Shown here: one piece after another, positions 1-24,900 of the stretch
Numbering within the stretch: the first letter of the stretch is position 1
Layout: the number at the start of each line of letters is the position of its first letter
Assembly: GCA_007922225.1 (NCBI GenBank)
Contig: ML679969.1
Span: 1,525,236 to 1,589,235, forward strand
Origin: Emydura subglobosa
Taxonomy: Eukaryota > Chordata > Testudines > Chelidae
Reading direction: 5' to 3'
Length of the DNA: 64,000 nucleotides
Notes under the pieces: generated by a model
The model's input: the letters and a program-made list of their open reading frames with translations, nothing else
What the model was told of the DNA's origin: nothing
Databases searched by the model: none
Translations under genes and position numbers: made by a program

Positions 1-699
1 GACAGTGAGAGGTTGTGGCAGTAGCACTACCATATCACAGCTATTTCTGCTTTCTCTCCTCTTGAGAGAGTCTGAAACTGACACAAACTCAGTTTTCTAA
101 GGAAATACAGTTTGCATATTTATTCCCTGGGGTCCTCTAGATCAGATGAAAAACTGCAGTTCATTGAGACAGTGGAAATGATTGCTCCTACTCTGGTGTG
201 CAACAGGTTAAAGATTTCTGTAGACTATATGTTGACCGTTCATATTTTAGTCATTTAACTTATGTGGAGGACATCTGTTAAATGATCACAATAAACTGCC
301 TTTTAATGACAAGTTCAGTCTGACTGCTGTTATATGTACAGTTCATGTTCCTTTGCATTCCTCCAGCTGTAAAGAACTCGTGGCCAGTGTTAGCCTATCA
401 GCTTTGCTTCACAATCAGAAAACCAGCACATTCAGCTGCTGACCAGGAAAAGACCCTGTCTACCCCGGTTGTCCTAGGGCCTAGACTGTCAGAGGTGACC
501 CAGAGTGAGGGCACGGCTTGGGGAAGAGGAGGGACAGGCTGCAAAGTGGGTCACAGCCCGGCTGTGGGAAGCGCTGCTCTGCAGCTCTGCTGGGACAGTC
601 ACACGCCGCCCGCGCTAAGGGTTTTATGACAAATCTGGCAACAGCCGGGGCTTTCTCGAAAGCTCTCGGCTCCTGGAGTCCTGTGATTACAGGGGCACG
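1..699. other. Upstream flank, no coding sequence recognised
   Basis: Mixed-composition sequence. Apart from the polyadenylation signal at 290 I see no exon, repeat or RNA gene. It may be the last part of a 3' UTR followed by a short intergenic spacer. Confidence 0.4.
290..295 (+). other. Polyadenylation signal AATAAA, possible 3' end of an upstream gene
   Basis: AATAAA followed about 20-40 bases later by a GT-rich stretch (TCTGACTGCTGTTATATG), 1.1 kb upstream of DDOST and in the same orientation. In human the gene lying immediately upstream of DDOST in the same orientation is KIF17, so this could be its 3' UTR end. No coding sequence is visible to prove it. Confidence 0.35.
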
Positions 700-1403
700 T
701 CTCTAGCCCTGGCCCCGCCCCGGAACACGTGCCGGTCTGACTGCTGAGGGCCGAGGCGCCGGAGACAGATCCGCAGGTCCCCGCGTTAAAACACGACTTG
801 GGAGCCGAGGCTGGGCCGGCCTGACTCGTGCTACGGAGGCCGGCAGCGCCGGGCAGGCCGCTCCGCAGCCCGTGCAGACTGCACAGGTTGGGGCGGGCAG
901 GAAGCCGGGCAGGACGCGCCCCCCCCCCCGCCAGCGGGTGCCAGCCTCGGGCCCCAGGCGCCGGTCTCAGAGATGCACAGCCCGGTACAGGGACAGCGCG
1001 TCAGCCCAGCCCGCCGCAGGCGGCGCCAGAGGGCCCCGGGCGGCAGGGGGCGCTGGCGGCCGGGCCTAGCACAGGGCCTACGGTGAGCCGGAGGCGATTT
1101 TTGCGCGCAGGGGCGAGGTTCTGTCCTTGCTGCCTCCGCGGGGGGGGGGGGGCGCTGTGCGGATCCCACTGTGCGGAGTTGTCTGTCTCTGATTGGGCCC
1201 CGCTCCCGAGGAGGCGGGCTCTCCGGGCTAGTCCTCGGACCCGGGAAGGAGGGGCCATGCGCGGGGTTCGTGATCACTTCCGGGTCAGGGACGGAGGTGG
1301 CTCGGTGTATTCCCGCCTCCCAGGGCAAAGCGGGTCGCTGATTGGCGGGCTGGAGCGGATCATTTCCGGGGGAGGGCGGTGCGGCCGGGCCCCTCAGAGG
1401 AAG
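700..1403 (+). promoter_or_regulatory. CpG-rich promoter and 5' UTR of DDOST
   Basis: GC and CpG content rise sharply from about 700 and fall after about 2000. Recognisable elements are inverted CCAAT boxes (ATTGG) at 1192 and 1341, ETS-type CACTTCCGG at 1275, a second TTCCGG at about 1363, and several GC boxes. There is no TATA box. This is a typical housekeeping promoter; the transcription start is inferred to lie at about 1345-1400. Long open frames here on both strands are products of low stop density and not genes. Confidence 0.75.
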
Positions 1404-13399
<11,996 letters not shown>

Positions 13400-13735
13400 G
13401 ATCGCTCAGCAGGAGGAAAAGCCTTCATCCAAGACATTGGCTCCATGTGGAGACTGGCAGCACTCAGGGCACAGAATACAAATGTTTGGGGACTGGAGTC
13501 CTCAGCTGGTAAGAGCCAGATGAGCTATGGGTTTTTTTTAAAGATTAGAGTGACTAGTGAGAGAGAAATTGAAAGCTTATGTCTGAGGGGAAACCGCAGG
13601 TGTCCAAAAGAGATCAAAATGAATGGTTTTGTACTGACAATTCCAATATGGTGTTTCATGAAAAAAAATGAACAATTACATTATTTCCACCCCCTCTCAG
13701 AAAGGCTCTTGACTCAAGATGGTTCTCATTTCCAT

Positions 13736-13741
13736 AATAAA
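13736..13741 (+). other. DDOST polyadenylation signal
   Basis: AATAAA 337 bases after the DDOST stop, followed by TTCTCC and a TG-rich stretch (GAAGTGTCTGACTTTGTAATG). It gives a short 3' UTR of about 360 bases. Confidence 0.75.
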
Positions 13742-13764
13742 GACTTTTTCTCCTCACCTTCTGC

Positions 13765-15480
13765 TGAAGTGTCTGACTTTGTAATGTGAGGCTTCCTAGA
13801 GGAACACACATTTTTTGTTTACATACAGTAAAGCTAGGGCTGGTTTTGAACTGGCCACGTGAACTTTTTCAGAAACGGAATACGTTGTCCGTGGAAACTA
13901 TTTGAGATGGAACAATGATATAAAACATGGATATTCCATATTATAGGGAGATGACCCTATCTCCAGAGTTAATGTTGTAGTGAGGTTCCCGTTACAAGGC
14001 TGTTTTGCATCTGTGGTCAGAGGGGAGTATTCTGGCAAAACAAACAAATCAGACAAACTTTGTGAGGTGGTTCTTTTGAAAGATGGATGGAATGCACTTG
14101 GGGGGGGAGGGGGGTAGAAAAAGATACCCTCAGACATACTGATCTAAAATCTTATGTCTGAGCACTAGGGCATAGAGCCATGTCAGAGAATGCCTCAGAC
14201 AGGGTATGACGACTCCATCAGCTGCTGCCAGAGTTCAAGTTCTCCAGAGAGCTGAAGAGCTAAGGTAGTGGAGGAGAGGAAGTTCCTAACACCTTGCTCT
14301 GCCAGCAAAGCAGACTCCTGCAATCAATTAGGGAAAAACCCACCCTCCTTCCCTCTGTAGCAGCTTAGAGGTCCTATCTCACCTGCTTCTGATAGCCAAC
14401 ATCCACACTCTTCTTACTAAGGGGGAGTGGGTAATAATGCAACTTGCACTTTTGTTCCTGCACCTGGTTGTGACTGTGGCAGCATGCCTGCTCTCAGAGA
14501 AACTGTCAATCTCTGTTATTTTTCCTGTATGTGCCATATCCCCATTATGGCCAAAAAAAAGTTTGTGTTTAAAAGTCTCAGGATTGCTTTTGTGACTTTT
14601 TTTTGTTTTTAAATCTTAGTAGGGTTTTTAATCGACAATTCCTAATTTTCCATGTGTTTCTTTTGCAAGCAAGGCACTTAATCTTCTTGTGACATTCTAA
14701 AGTAAGCCTCAAAGTACACATAGTAAGGAGTTTAGCCAATGCAGAATTGATCTGTGCAGCAAATGCAATCCAAAGCCCTAAATAAATGCATTTTAGGGGT
14801 CATTAGAAAGCCAGTGGTGGGCTATGAACTTTTGTTGTGACTGCAGTGGATGCAGAGTTTAGAGGATAATGGAGTTTAATCCCAGATGAGCCACTAACTA
14901 ACTCATTTTTGTTCTGAGCTCAGTCAAGGCCCCTGAATGACCTGTTCCTCCGTTAAGCTAGCTGGTACAGTGAGTATAAAGCAGAAACATCATGGAACTT
15001 CACTAGGATAAGTTCTTGGTGCTTGTCTTACATCTAGAATCACAACTTGAATCTTTCACAAAAATACAATCAAAAGCTCCAGATTTATAATCCGTTTTAT
15101 AACCGTGTGCCCACACAGAGCCCAGTGACTTCAGTGAGGCTGGGGTTTCACCTGCATTGATCTGTTTACAGGACTGGGGCCAAAGATATGCTCAAGGAAG
15201 AATACACTGAGATAGGATGCCCTATAATGGTTATAATGGCAATGAGTTTGGGACAATAAGTGGCAGCACCGCTGTGTAACATCCACCAGAATTGTAGTGG
15301 ACATCAGAAGCCATGCAAAACGCTGATGGTGTTTCTAAACTCTGCAATCTCCTAAACAGAACTGGCTAAATTAACAGGATTTAAGAAGTGTGCAAGGTGT
15401 AGTTTGACGGACATATTGATGCAGGAGAGCAAGGGGGAAGGCTGGTCTCTGCCCGAGAAGGGAACACAATCCCCGTTACT
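13765..15480. other. DDOST-DDI2 intergenic spacer
   Basis: About 1.7 kb with no coding exon on either strand. A G-rich run lies at 14101-14114. PINK1, which in human ends tail-to-tail with DDOST, has no recognisable 3' coding exon here. Confidence 0.7.
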
Positions 15481-15520
15481 GCGGTGTGGGGAAGGGGGGG
15501 GCGGCCCGAAGCCGGCCAGG

Positions 15521-15553
<33 letters not shown>

Positions 15554-15984
15554 GTTGTGTGTGTGTGAGAGAACGCCTCACCAGGACCCGCGGCGAAGAA
15601 CTGAAGCCGGCCGGCCTAGCGCTGCTCTGCCCAGCGCCCGGGGCAGGCAAGCTGCGGCTGAGGCGCGGAAGCGGGGCCGGGCCCCAGTGCCCGGGGGGGG
15701 CCGCCCAGCGACGGGCGCGGCTGGGGGAGGCTCCGGCGCGGGGTTGGCGGCTCCCGCCCAACGGCCACCAAGCGGCTGGACCGACCCCTCCCCCCCTTCC
15801 CTCCACTTCCGGCCGCGGCGGGGGGCGCGCGACAGCGTTTACGACAGCGGGCTCGGGCCGGGCGGGGCGCTTGGCGGCACAGAGCGGGGCGGGCTGAGGG
15901 GCGAGGCGCGGCGGCGGGCGGACGGACGGACGGACTGACGGGCGGATGGAGCCCGAGTCGGAGTCGAGCCGGCCCGGCCCGGCC
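15481..15984 (+). promoter_or_regulatory. CpG-island promoter and 5' UTR of DDI2
   Basis: CpG-dense sequence beginning just before a GT microsatellite and extending into exon 1 and the start of intron 1. An ETS-type CACTTCCGG is at 15804; GC boxes are frequent; there is no TATA box. The 200- to 336-codon frames on both strands here are GC-rich artefacts. Confidence 0.7.
15523..15567 (+). repeat. (GT)n microsatellite in the DDI2 promoter
   Basis: GT repeats at 15523-15551, a GGGTT interruption, then a second GT run to 15567. It lies about 420 bases upstream of the start codon. Confidence 0.95.
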
Positions 15985-18900
15985 ATGCTGCTCACCGTCT
16001 TCTGCCTGCGCCGGGACCGCTCCGAGCTGACCTTCTCGCTGCAGGTGGACGCCGACTTCGAGCTGCAGAACTTCCGGGCGCTCTGCGAGCTGGAGTCCGG
16101 CATCCCCGCGGCCGAGAGCCAGGTCAGGCGCCGGGCCGAGCCCCCTCCCCCAGCCCCAGCCCGGGGACACCCCCGCACCCCTCCCTGCCCGGGGGGGCAT
16201 TGCAGAAACCCTCCCCCCCCGCACCACTCACGGGGGGGAAGTGCCTGGGCCCGTCTCCTCCCCCCGCCTCGCGGGCCGGGGGGCGCGGGGGGAGCAAGGC
16301 CCTCGGGCTCTGCCCGCCCCCCCTCCGTGCCACCCCTGCCAGGGCCGGATGAGGAGCCGGGGAAGCCCGGCCCGGCCCCGGGGCGGGGCATCTCCCCCCG
16401 TGTGCTGTGACCCAGAGGTGTGGGGTGACGGAGCCCAGAGAGCAGGTCTCTGCCCCGCTCCGGTCTTGGGGGGACCTGGGACGGCTCCTTGGCAGAGGGA
16501 CAGCCACGCCTCGTTAACCCTCCATTCCCACCGCCAGTAGTGGGGGCGGGGAGACCGTGGTTTTCATCCCCTCTCTCTTAGGACTGTCATGGGGTCTTGT
16601 CTAGAGAGTGACCCCCTTCCACTCTGGCGGCCAAAAGGCAGGGGACCCCATCTCCCCCCACATCTGTGGGATCCCTCTGACTATCTTCAGGACACATCTC
16701 CCCATCACTGAAGCCAGAGTCTGTTTCCTCACCATCCCAGACCCATTTCTAACCTGAAAACCGAGTGAGACTCTCCCCATCTTGTTTCCAAGAACCAGCT
16801 GAGTCCCTGAGGAGAAGGGAGAACAGGGACTTCTCTGCACTTTAAGCCTGTTGAGGACTGTGTGAGCTTTGGGGTGAGGAGGCTGGCCTCCAGCTCCCCG
16901 CATAGGGAAACCTCTCTAAGTTCCTATGGAGAAGATGACTCCACTTTCAGCCCATATAAGAAATTGACTAACACCATCTCCTTCATTATGATGAGGAAAT
17001 AGGATTGCATTTTAGGATGAGAATACCCTTAGATTTCCTCTAACGCTTTCAGTACATCAGGCTGAGTTGATCCTCGACCCTGCTTCAACCTGAAATACCA
17101 GTTTGGGAACGTGCGAAGTTTTCACTTCTTTCCCTTTGGGTGTGAGAGGCAGCTGATGTGAAAACTGGTGTCTAACTTCCATAGGCCAATATCTCAATCC
17201 ACTTCAAATTCAGTAAGGCTTTACTGGCATGACAAGTATACAAGTGTTGCCAAAACCTAAGGAACAAAAACAGGGGCCAGGTGTCTGTCAGAGGGAAGTA
17301 CAACCCACCCAGGCTAGGATTACACACATTTTGGAGTTTGATTTCCTATGTTTGTTTGTCTTTTCTGTCCAGTCTGATATCATGGCAGGTTTTTACGTAG
17401 TGCAGTGCCATCTCTATCGTCTTTCTTCTCGTAACACCAAATCAGAGGTTTGTCATACCTGTCAAAGCACATGGAGCATTTTGTGATCATTGCCTTTGCT
17501 TTTTTGGTCTTTTTCCAAAAAATACACTCATCTAGTATTTTTAACAGCCCAAAACTTTAATTTAAATGTTAAGTGAATATTAGTGCTTGTGAAAGGTGTT
17601 AGATTGACAGACCTGGAGGTTGATGTCAGTTTTTCTGTAAAACAGGATCAGTATGGGCAGCAGCAGTATAATAAGCTTCTCCCCCACAGTGCCCAAGTAC
17701 ACTGACTCATCCCAGCCCTGGGTAAGCCTTCCACACCCATTCCTTGTGATTGGGTTGAGATGTACAGTTCAGATGCCACTTCGTAGAGACTGTAAGGAGG
17801 TTGATTTTGATGGATAGTTTTGTGTTATAGGCACCTGTCCAGTGAGATCTAGACTAGGGACTCCAGTTCATTTCCTGAAGGCCACCAAACAGTCACCAGA
17901 TATATTTAGTGACTAGGGCTGGTTGGTTGCAGGTTTTTTTTAGGGTAAAGTTTTAGGATGTTCATTGTGTAAAGACCTCAAAATAGTTTTAAAATAAATC
18001 AAATATTCATGTCCTTTTGTTTCCCAAATAATCAGGCCTGTGTGTGCATGCTAGTGGGTAGATTTGAATGATGTAGTGCCACTATCAAGCCACCGCTGTA
18101 AACTCAACTTGCCTTTCCAGATAGTCTCTTAGTTTTGGAGGTGGGAGAAGTCTTGCTATTTCTGGTGGAATTAAAACTTCTCACCAAAAGCTACTAGGTC
18201 TGAGCCTTCATGCTGTCTTCTTGTTTCTGAGCTATTGTTCTATATTAATTTCCTGTACAACCCAAAGTTTAACTTGGCTGCTCTCAAAATTTTAGTAAAA
18301 TTGGTTCAACAGTTTAAGACATGCAAAAATCCCAGGCGATCAAGTCATAAGCTCTTCAGAACCTGAACCGTAAACAGACTGTGCAGTGCAGTAGGATCCT
18401 GATTAGGGCATCTGGGTACTACAGAAATGTGAATAATAATAAAGGACATCTAAAAAACTAACATGGAAATATTGTGCGCAGTAGCTCCCATGCCCACAAT
18501 ACAGGTTTAATGATGACTTTTGATCACTTCTGAGTTGGGTGAGTTGATGCCAATTACTTAGTGCTGGAAAGCTCCATATCTTATATACTTCCCCAGACAT
18601 GCTGCACACCATCCTATTTGAAAGCACGAAGTGCCCTATAACTGCTAAGTATTGTTTTATATTTAACTAAAAGCCAGTGCAAGTGATTGCAAAATCAGAT
18701 CACTGATCTAACCATCACCCTGTGGCATTCCCTTAGGGAAAACCCTGAATTTTCCTCGTTGGGGAGCGAGGGACCATTGGATCTTAAAGATTCCCATTCC
18801 TTTTATGCTGCTGCCAACTCATATTTATACAGAGCACAAATATCAATAACAGATGCATGTTCTTAGACTTGTCTTGGTACAGTAAAATAAGTGTCCTAGC

Positions 18901-21900
18901 CCACTCCTGTTCCATGTCCTTCCAGCTTGCCTGTAAGGGAAGATGACTCCAGGAGCACTAACTAGCAGTTAACACTGAAAGCTGTGATTACAAAAACATG
19001 AATATCCCCTGTTCTTCCTATTGCCAATGACCTGCATAACCTCTCTGCATGTGAGAATGTACAAATGGCTGCAGCTGGGGGCTTTAATCTCTGAAGTACA
19101 GCCTGAAGTGTAAACACCTCTTGTTTTTCAGATACATCCCTCCAGCTACTTGCATCATGGTAACATGACAACACTGATTTATCTATTTTAAGATGATGGG
19201 TGGTCCTGCACTCCTTGCTTGTGCTGCTCCCTCTTTGGGACTTTTTCCCTCTGAGCCGCTGCCTCTCAGCAAATAATTTTAAAGTTTTATGTAAGCTTAT
19301 CTACAGTTGTTTGCTTTAAATAACCTGCCATTGATTCCACACATTATCAGCAGTACTTCTGCTTCTCTCCTTGCTTCTTTCTATTCACCTGTCCCTTGCT
19401 AATTCCTGCCTCCTTTCTTTCTATCCTTTATTGTCCATCATTTTCCCTCTCTGCCCAGGTATTTGCTGGGCCCATATCGTCATTTCTAGTCAGCCCCTCT
19501 TTCTATAGAGCATTTTATGATCTTCCCTAGGAAGAAACTATATAAATACAAAATAACAAGAGTTCTGTGGACCTTAAAGACTAATACATTTATTTGCGCA
19601 TAAGCTTTTGTGGGCAGAGACCCACTTTGTCAGATGCATAAAACATATAAATACGATGAAATATACATGAAATATATAAATACAATTTGTATTTTACTTA
19701 TTGGAAGATCAGCTTGTCTATGTACTCAAGGAAGGACTGTGCTTGCTTAAACTGCATTTGACATATAGCTTTTTGTCTCAGTGGCTTGTCCTTGCATTAT
19801 TTTTATCATAGCCCTCTTTTTACAATGATCAGAGGCATGTCACTTTAAAAGCAAAATTTTTAGGCTCCTGCTCTGAGAAAGGTACAATTCACAGTAGACA
19901 TTACACAGCAGGGAATTAACCAAGGCCAAGGTTGTGAGGAGAAACTGATGTTCTTATTACATGTGTGTGTTTATTGAGCTCTGAAATTAATTCCTTTTAC
20001 TACCATTTGGTGAGAAATGAGGGCTGAAAGTCTTGACTAAAAAGGATGCACTTTGAGGAAAGGTTCAATGGAGATGGTTGAAGCTGTGTGGCACAAAGTC
20101 AGAGAAGATGTTCCCAGCCAAAGAGGTGGCACAAAGACTCTTGTGAGGAAAGGAAACAAAGGGAACATGGAGGCGAGTGGAGCGGGCAGAGTGAAGGGTA
20201 CATGGAGGATTGTAGAGGGCAAGAGAGGTGAGGGTATAGTGAGATTTTTGTCTGCCATTCAGCTTTTGATTGCTAACAAGTTTGTGACTTTTTTTTGTAT
20301 AGCTAACAGATTGCACCACCTCTCCTAAAAAGGGATTTGGAAAGGGAGGGGAATCTGAACAAAATGCTGCTGGAACTCGATTTGGGTTCTTCCAGAATCA
20401 TACATATTTTATCCACTTTCCTTCTTCAGCCCCTACGCCACCCCATTAACTGACCTCCTCTTGGGTTGCACATTGTCATAACGCTTCAGCCAAGCAGGGC
20501 GGCACCCATCAGAGTGCCAGTCATGAGTTGCTTCATGTGGGTGGCCCCAGGAGCTTCGGACTCTGATTCTCTCAGTGCAGTGTTGCTGAGATAGCTGCAC
20601 CAACCTCTAGTTTTTTTACACAGCTGATACTATTCTCAGTATTTATAAACCATGCTACTTTTCTGGCTAATCCCTTTTCTTGGTTGCAATCACTTGGGGA
20701 CAAAAACTGGTTGGTGTGCTGTTGAAAATTAGAATAAGATTTGCCTCGTTCCAGATGTTGATTGATTGATTGTGCTGCCTGGGGATCTCTAATAGGAAGT
20801 GTCACTGACCTCCCTTTGTAAGGCACTTTGAGATCTATGGATGAAAAGTGCTATTCAAGAGCTAGGTATTATTGTTATGTACCAGTTTTAGACCACAACT
20901 TGACTGTATCAGGCAGTGCCTATGGGTTGTATGTGATTTTAACCTGCTATGAAGCCTGGACAGTTCCAAACCCCTAGACCTGTGCAGGATTTGTGGCAGG
21001 CTAAAGGTATGCATAGCTGAATGGAGAGTGGGCAGTACTGGTACATGTGGATCCAGCACAGAATCTCATCAGTATAGTGGGGTGAGAGAGCATACAATGC
21101 CTTTCAGCATCATTAACTGATGACTGCTATTGTGGATGAGAAAATCAGATGTACAGATGCTAGAATAGGGTGGTTCTTTCTAACATGAGACCTTAGCAGC
21201 ATGAATCAATAGCTTACGAAAGTCTTAGTTTTGTTTAGTAGGGTTTGTAATATCTGCACTGCTTTTTTTCTTCCTTTTAAAGGAAGGGCATTCCTGCTGT
21301 GTTGTCATTCAAGCTGCAGAAAGCTAGCTGCCTTCCTGGTCAGGTGTTTTTTGCAAAATTAGAACACTTCATAATGCTGGGGGATCTTGGGCACTGTCCA
21401 GCTTCAGAGAAGTTAGTGACTTTAGAACTGGACTGTTTTACCAGCATTTTGCTTTTGTAAAGTTTCATACCACACAGAAGTAACTAAGTCAAATTAGCTT
21501 ATGTTGACTGTAAAACAGGATGGTTAAGAGTGTGTTAAGTTGCTGTGCTGATGGATATGGAGTAAGTGCTGTGTGTTTAATTCATGCTTTGAGCTGGTAA
21601 GGTGGAAAGTTTAAAAATCCAATCCAAGCAAGAAGACAGGCTAAATCTCTCTTAAACTGATTAAGTTGTATCTCCAAGAATATCCATATGGAGAAACTGT
21701 CATTTAAGATTTACAGCTGCAGGTCAGGTTTATTTCTAGCTTGTTCTTTTTCCTGTCAGTGGCATGACTGCCAAACTGGGTGTGGTGCATTTAGTTATGT
21801 GAGATGCTGCTTTGAAAATTATCTCATTACAAACAAAGCTTCTAATGCCAGTAAGGGTCTGTTACAATGTTTCTTCTCTGCTGATTTAGAAGAAAACGAT

Positions 21901-24900
21901 TTGCACACGTGTCCTGCATCAAAATAGCTTACAAAGTAGAAATGTCCTACATGCCTAGTGTAGTGTAACATTGATGTTGTCAATAATGCGTTCAGAGGGT
22001 GGGGATAAATCACACGTTCGTTTCTAATCCAGCCAGGTTGTATTGATTTAAATCAGCAATTTAAATAAAGGTTTAAATCACCAAGTGGAAAGCCTCCATT
22101 TAAATAGTTGATTTTAATTAACTCTTCCATTTGAACTTCCTTTCTTTTCTAAAGAAAGGTGCATTTTCATTGGTTGATATAACCATTAAAACATGCTGAT
22201 TACAACTAAATAGAGCCTTTACACTGGAGTTAGTGCATTTTTTTCTACCTAGGAGAGTACAACAGTATAACTATATACATTTATTTAAGCAGTTAGAACT
22301 TATTATTTTATATTCTTATTAATTAATTAATTGTACATTTTTAGTGTGTTAGAAAATGGTGACTGATGTATTGCTTATTTACTAGGTAATTAACTTTTTG
22401 CTCATAATCTGTGTCAAGCTGCATTAAGATAACTGGAATTTACTTACACACATAAAACAGCATATAAAATATGTTTATTAAACAAAACAAGCCGTTAATA
22501 CAGTATATGACCTATTGTTCCATATTTATAAAGCTTGACTTCAAAAGTTGAATGTTTTTGCTCTGATTCTTTCTTTATATAGCAAAGCAGCCTTTAACTC
22601 AGTTTTTGATAGAGGCTCATAGATTCAGCATATTTTTAAAAATTTTTTAAAAGATTATAATAAATTTAGGACTTAATATTTTGTATTAAATTCAGATTTC
22701 ATTTTAAACAAGTTTATTTTTTAAAAGAAAAACTTTTCATAGTTTAAATAACAAAATAAAAAAATCCAATTTGAATTTTAAAAAGATCAATTTTATCCAC
22801 ACTGAATCCAGGCGTCAACCTCCAGCATAATTCAAATACAATTTTGTTCTAACTGCTTTGGAAACATGCATGTGTTTTGACAGCACCTACTTCATGTTTT
22901 GGACAATCCTATTTCAGATCCAGCTCCATCTTTTTTATCTTCCTGAGCCTGAAATATTCTGAGAATGCAAATGCCAGTTTTTAGAAATAACACTATTCAA
23001 ATTCTGGTATTTTAGAAGAAAATGATTTAAGGTAAGCTTGCAAGATTGCAGGATAAACCGGAACATAGTACCGGAGAAGCTTTTATACTGGCAGTGGTTA
23101 ATTCTAACCCCTCCTGATTTGCACAGCAGCCATGATGGCCTCTCCCATTGTTCAGCAAAGCTTTAGCAGTGAACCAGCAGGTCCTGTATTCTTCTTTGAG
23201 TGGCCTCTGTACATGGCCACTTGTGGAATCAAGATGGCTGTGCCGTGAGCGTGGTAATTTGGGCCACTCATTCCTTCCTCCCATCCCTGAGTCTTCCAAG
23301 AGTGTAAAAGTGGCCCCAGTCACCATGCATATCCTTCTTAAGAACAAGAATGTGTGCTATAAACTGGGGATTTTGGAAATGACAGAGGAGGAGAAAGACC
23401 TGGGTGTATTGGTCAACCACAGGATGACTGTGAGCTGCCAATGTGATGCAACCATGAAAAAGGCTAATGCAATTCTAGGATGCATCAGGGGAGGTATTTC
23501 CAGTAGAGATAAGGAAGTGTTATTACCATTGTACAAGGCATTGGAGAGAGCTCACTTGGAATACTGCATCCAAATCTGATCTCCCATGTTTGAGAGATGA
23601 ATTCAAACCAGAACACATGTAGAGAAGGGTTGCTAGGATGATCAGAGAAATGGAGACCTTACGTTACAAGAGGAGCCTGAGAGTGTGGCTTGCTTAGCCT
23701 AACAAAACGAAGGTTGAGAGGAGATATGAGTGCTCTCAATAAAATATATCAGAGGGATACACACCAGGGAGGGAGAGGAGTTATTTAAGTTAAGGACCTA
23801 TGCTGGCGCAACAGCAAATGGACATCAATTGGCCATCAACAATTTTAGTCTTGAAAATAGATGAAGTTTTCTAAACATCAGAGGAATGAGGTTCTGCAAA
23901 ACTATTCCAAAGGGAGTAGTTAGTGCAATCTCACTCGTTGCAAGACTGAGTTGGATAAGTTAATAGAGGGGACATTCTGATGGGGTTGCATACAGTGGCA
24001 TATCGCCCATCCATGATTGCTATTAGCAAATATCTCCAACAGTCGAGATGGGACACTAGATAGGGAGGCCTCTGAGTTACTACAGAGAATTCTTTCCCTA
24101 GTGTCTGGCTGGTGGGCGTCACCCGTATGCTTAGGGTCTAACTAATAGTCAGATTTGGGGTCAGGAAGGAACTTTTCCCCCAGGTCAGATTGGCAGTGAT
24201 TTTAGGGTTTTTTTTGCCTTTCTCTGCAGTGTATATGAGACAGTCACTTGCTGGTATTATCTGGGTACATCTTACTTAATCACTTCCCTGCTATTGCCGG
24301 GGCCTAAGGCACTGGTGCCTCTTAATCCTTCTTATTCTCTGCCTGCGGCACATAATAGTCTAGTTTTCAGGGGCTGTTTACTTTGGTCTAATTTGGGTTG
24401 TTGGATTTAGTGTGCGGTTGTTCATGATGGCCTGTGATATACAGGAGGTCAGGCTAGATGATCTGTTGGTCCTGTCTGACTTTAGATTCTGTGTCCAGAA
24501 TTTGTTGAGCCCTGACATGAGTTAATGGCAATGTAAGTTTCTGTACAGCTGGTTGTTATAGAAAGTCATAGCTACATATTGAAGGCTGAAACTAGAATTC
24601 CACCGATGACCTCGTTTCCTCCTATGCTGTCCAGTATTCAACACTTCTGCCTGGAAATTTGTAAAGTTAAATGCTTTATTGCTCCTGTGATTTTTATGAT
24701 GGGATTTCACAATTTAGGAAGCCGGCAGGCAATAGAGTCTTGTCTGAGGGCAATTCCAGGTTTATATAGGAATATCTAGAAGTCTGGGCCTTAGCCAAAG
24801 TTGCTGTAAAATCTTCCATTCTTCTTATTCCTTAACCAACCCTTCTCAGAAATGCTGTGTACTGTGAAACCATGTTGGTTTCCCATAAGAATAATTCTCT

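Noticed and set aside
13765..15480. Search for PINK1 3' exons on the minus strand, expected from human gene order
   Set aside because: No kinase-like or PINK1 C-terminal sequence was found; the gene is not in this spacer.
15381..16410. Open frames of 336 and 203 codons on the minus strand over the DDI2 promoter
   Set aside because: Low-complexity, include translated GT repeats (HTHTHT), and lie antisense to DDI2 exon 1.
23148..23579. 143-codon open frame as a possible gene
   Set aside because: Its second half is CR1 reverse transcriptase sequence; it is a mobile-element remnant.
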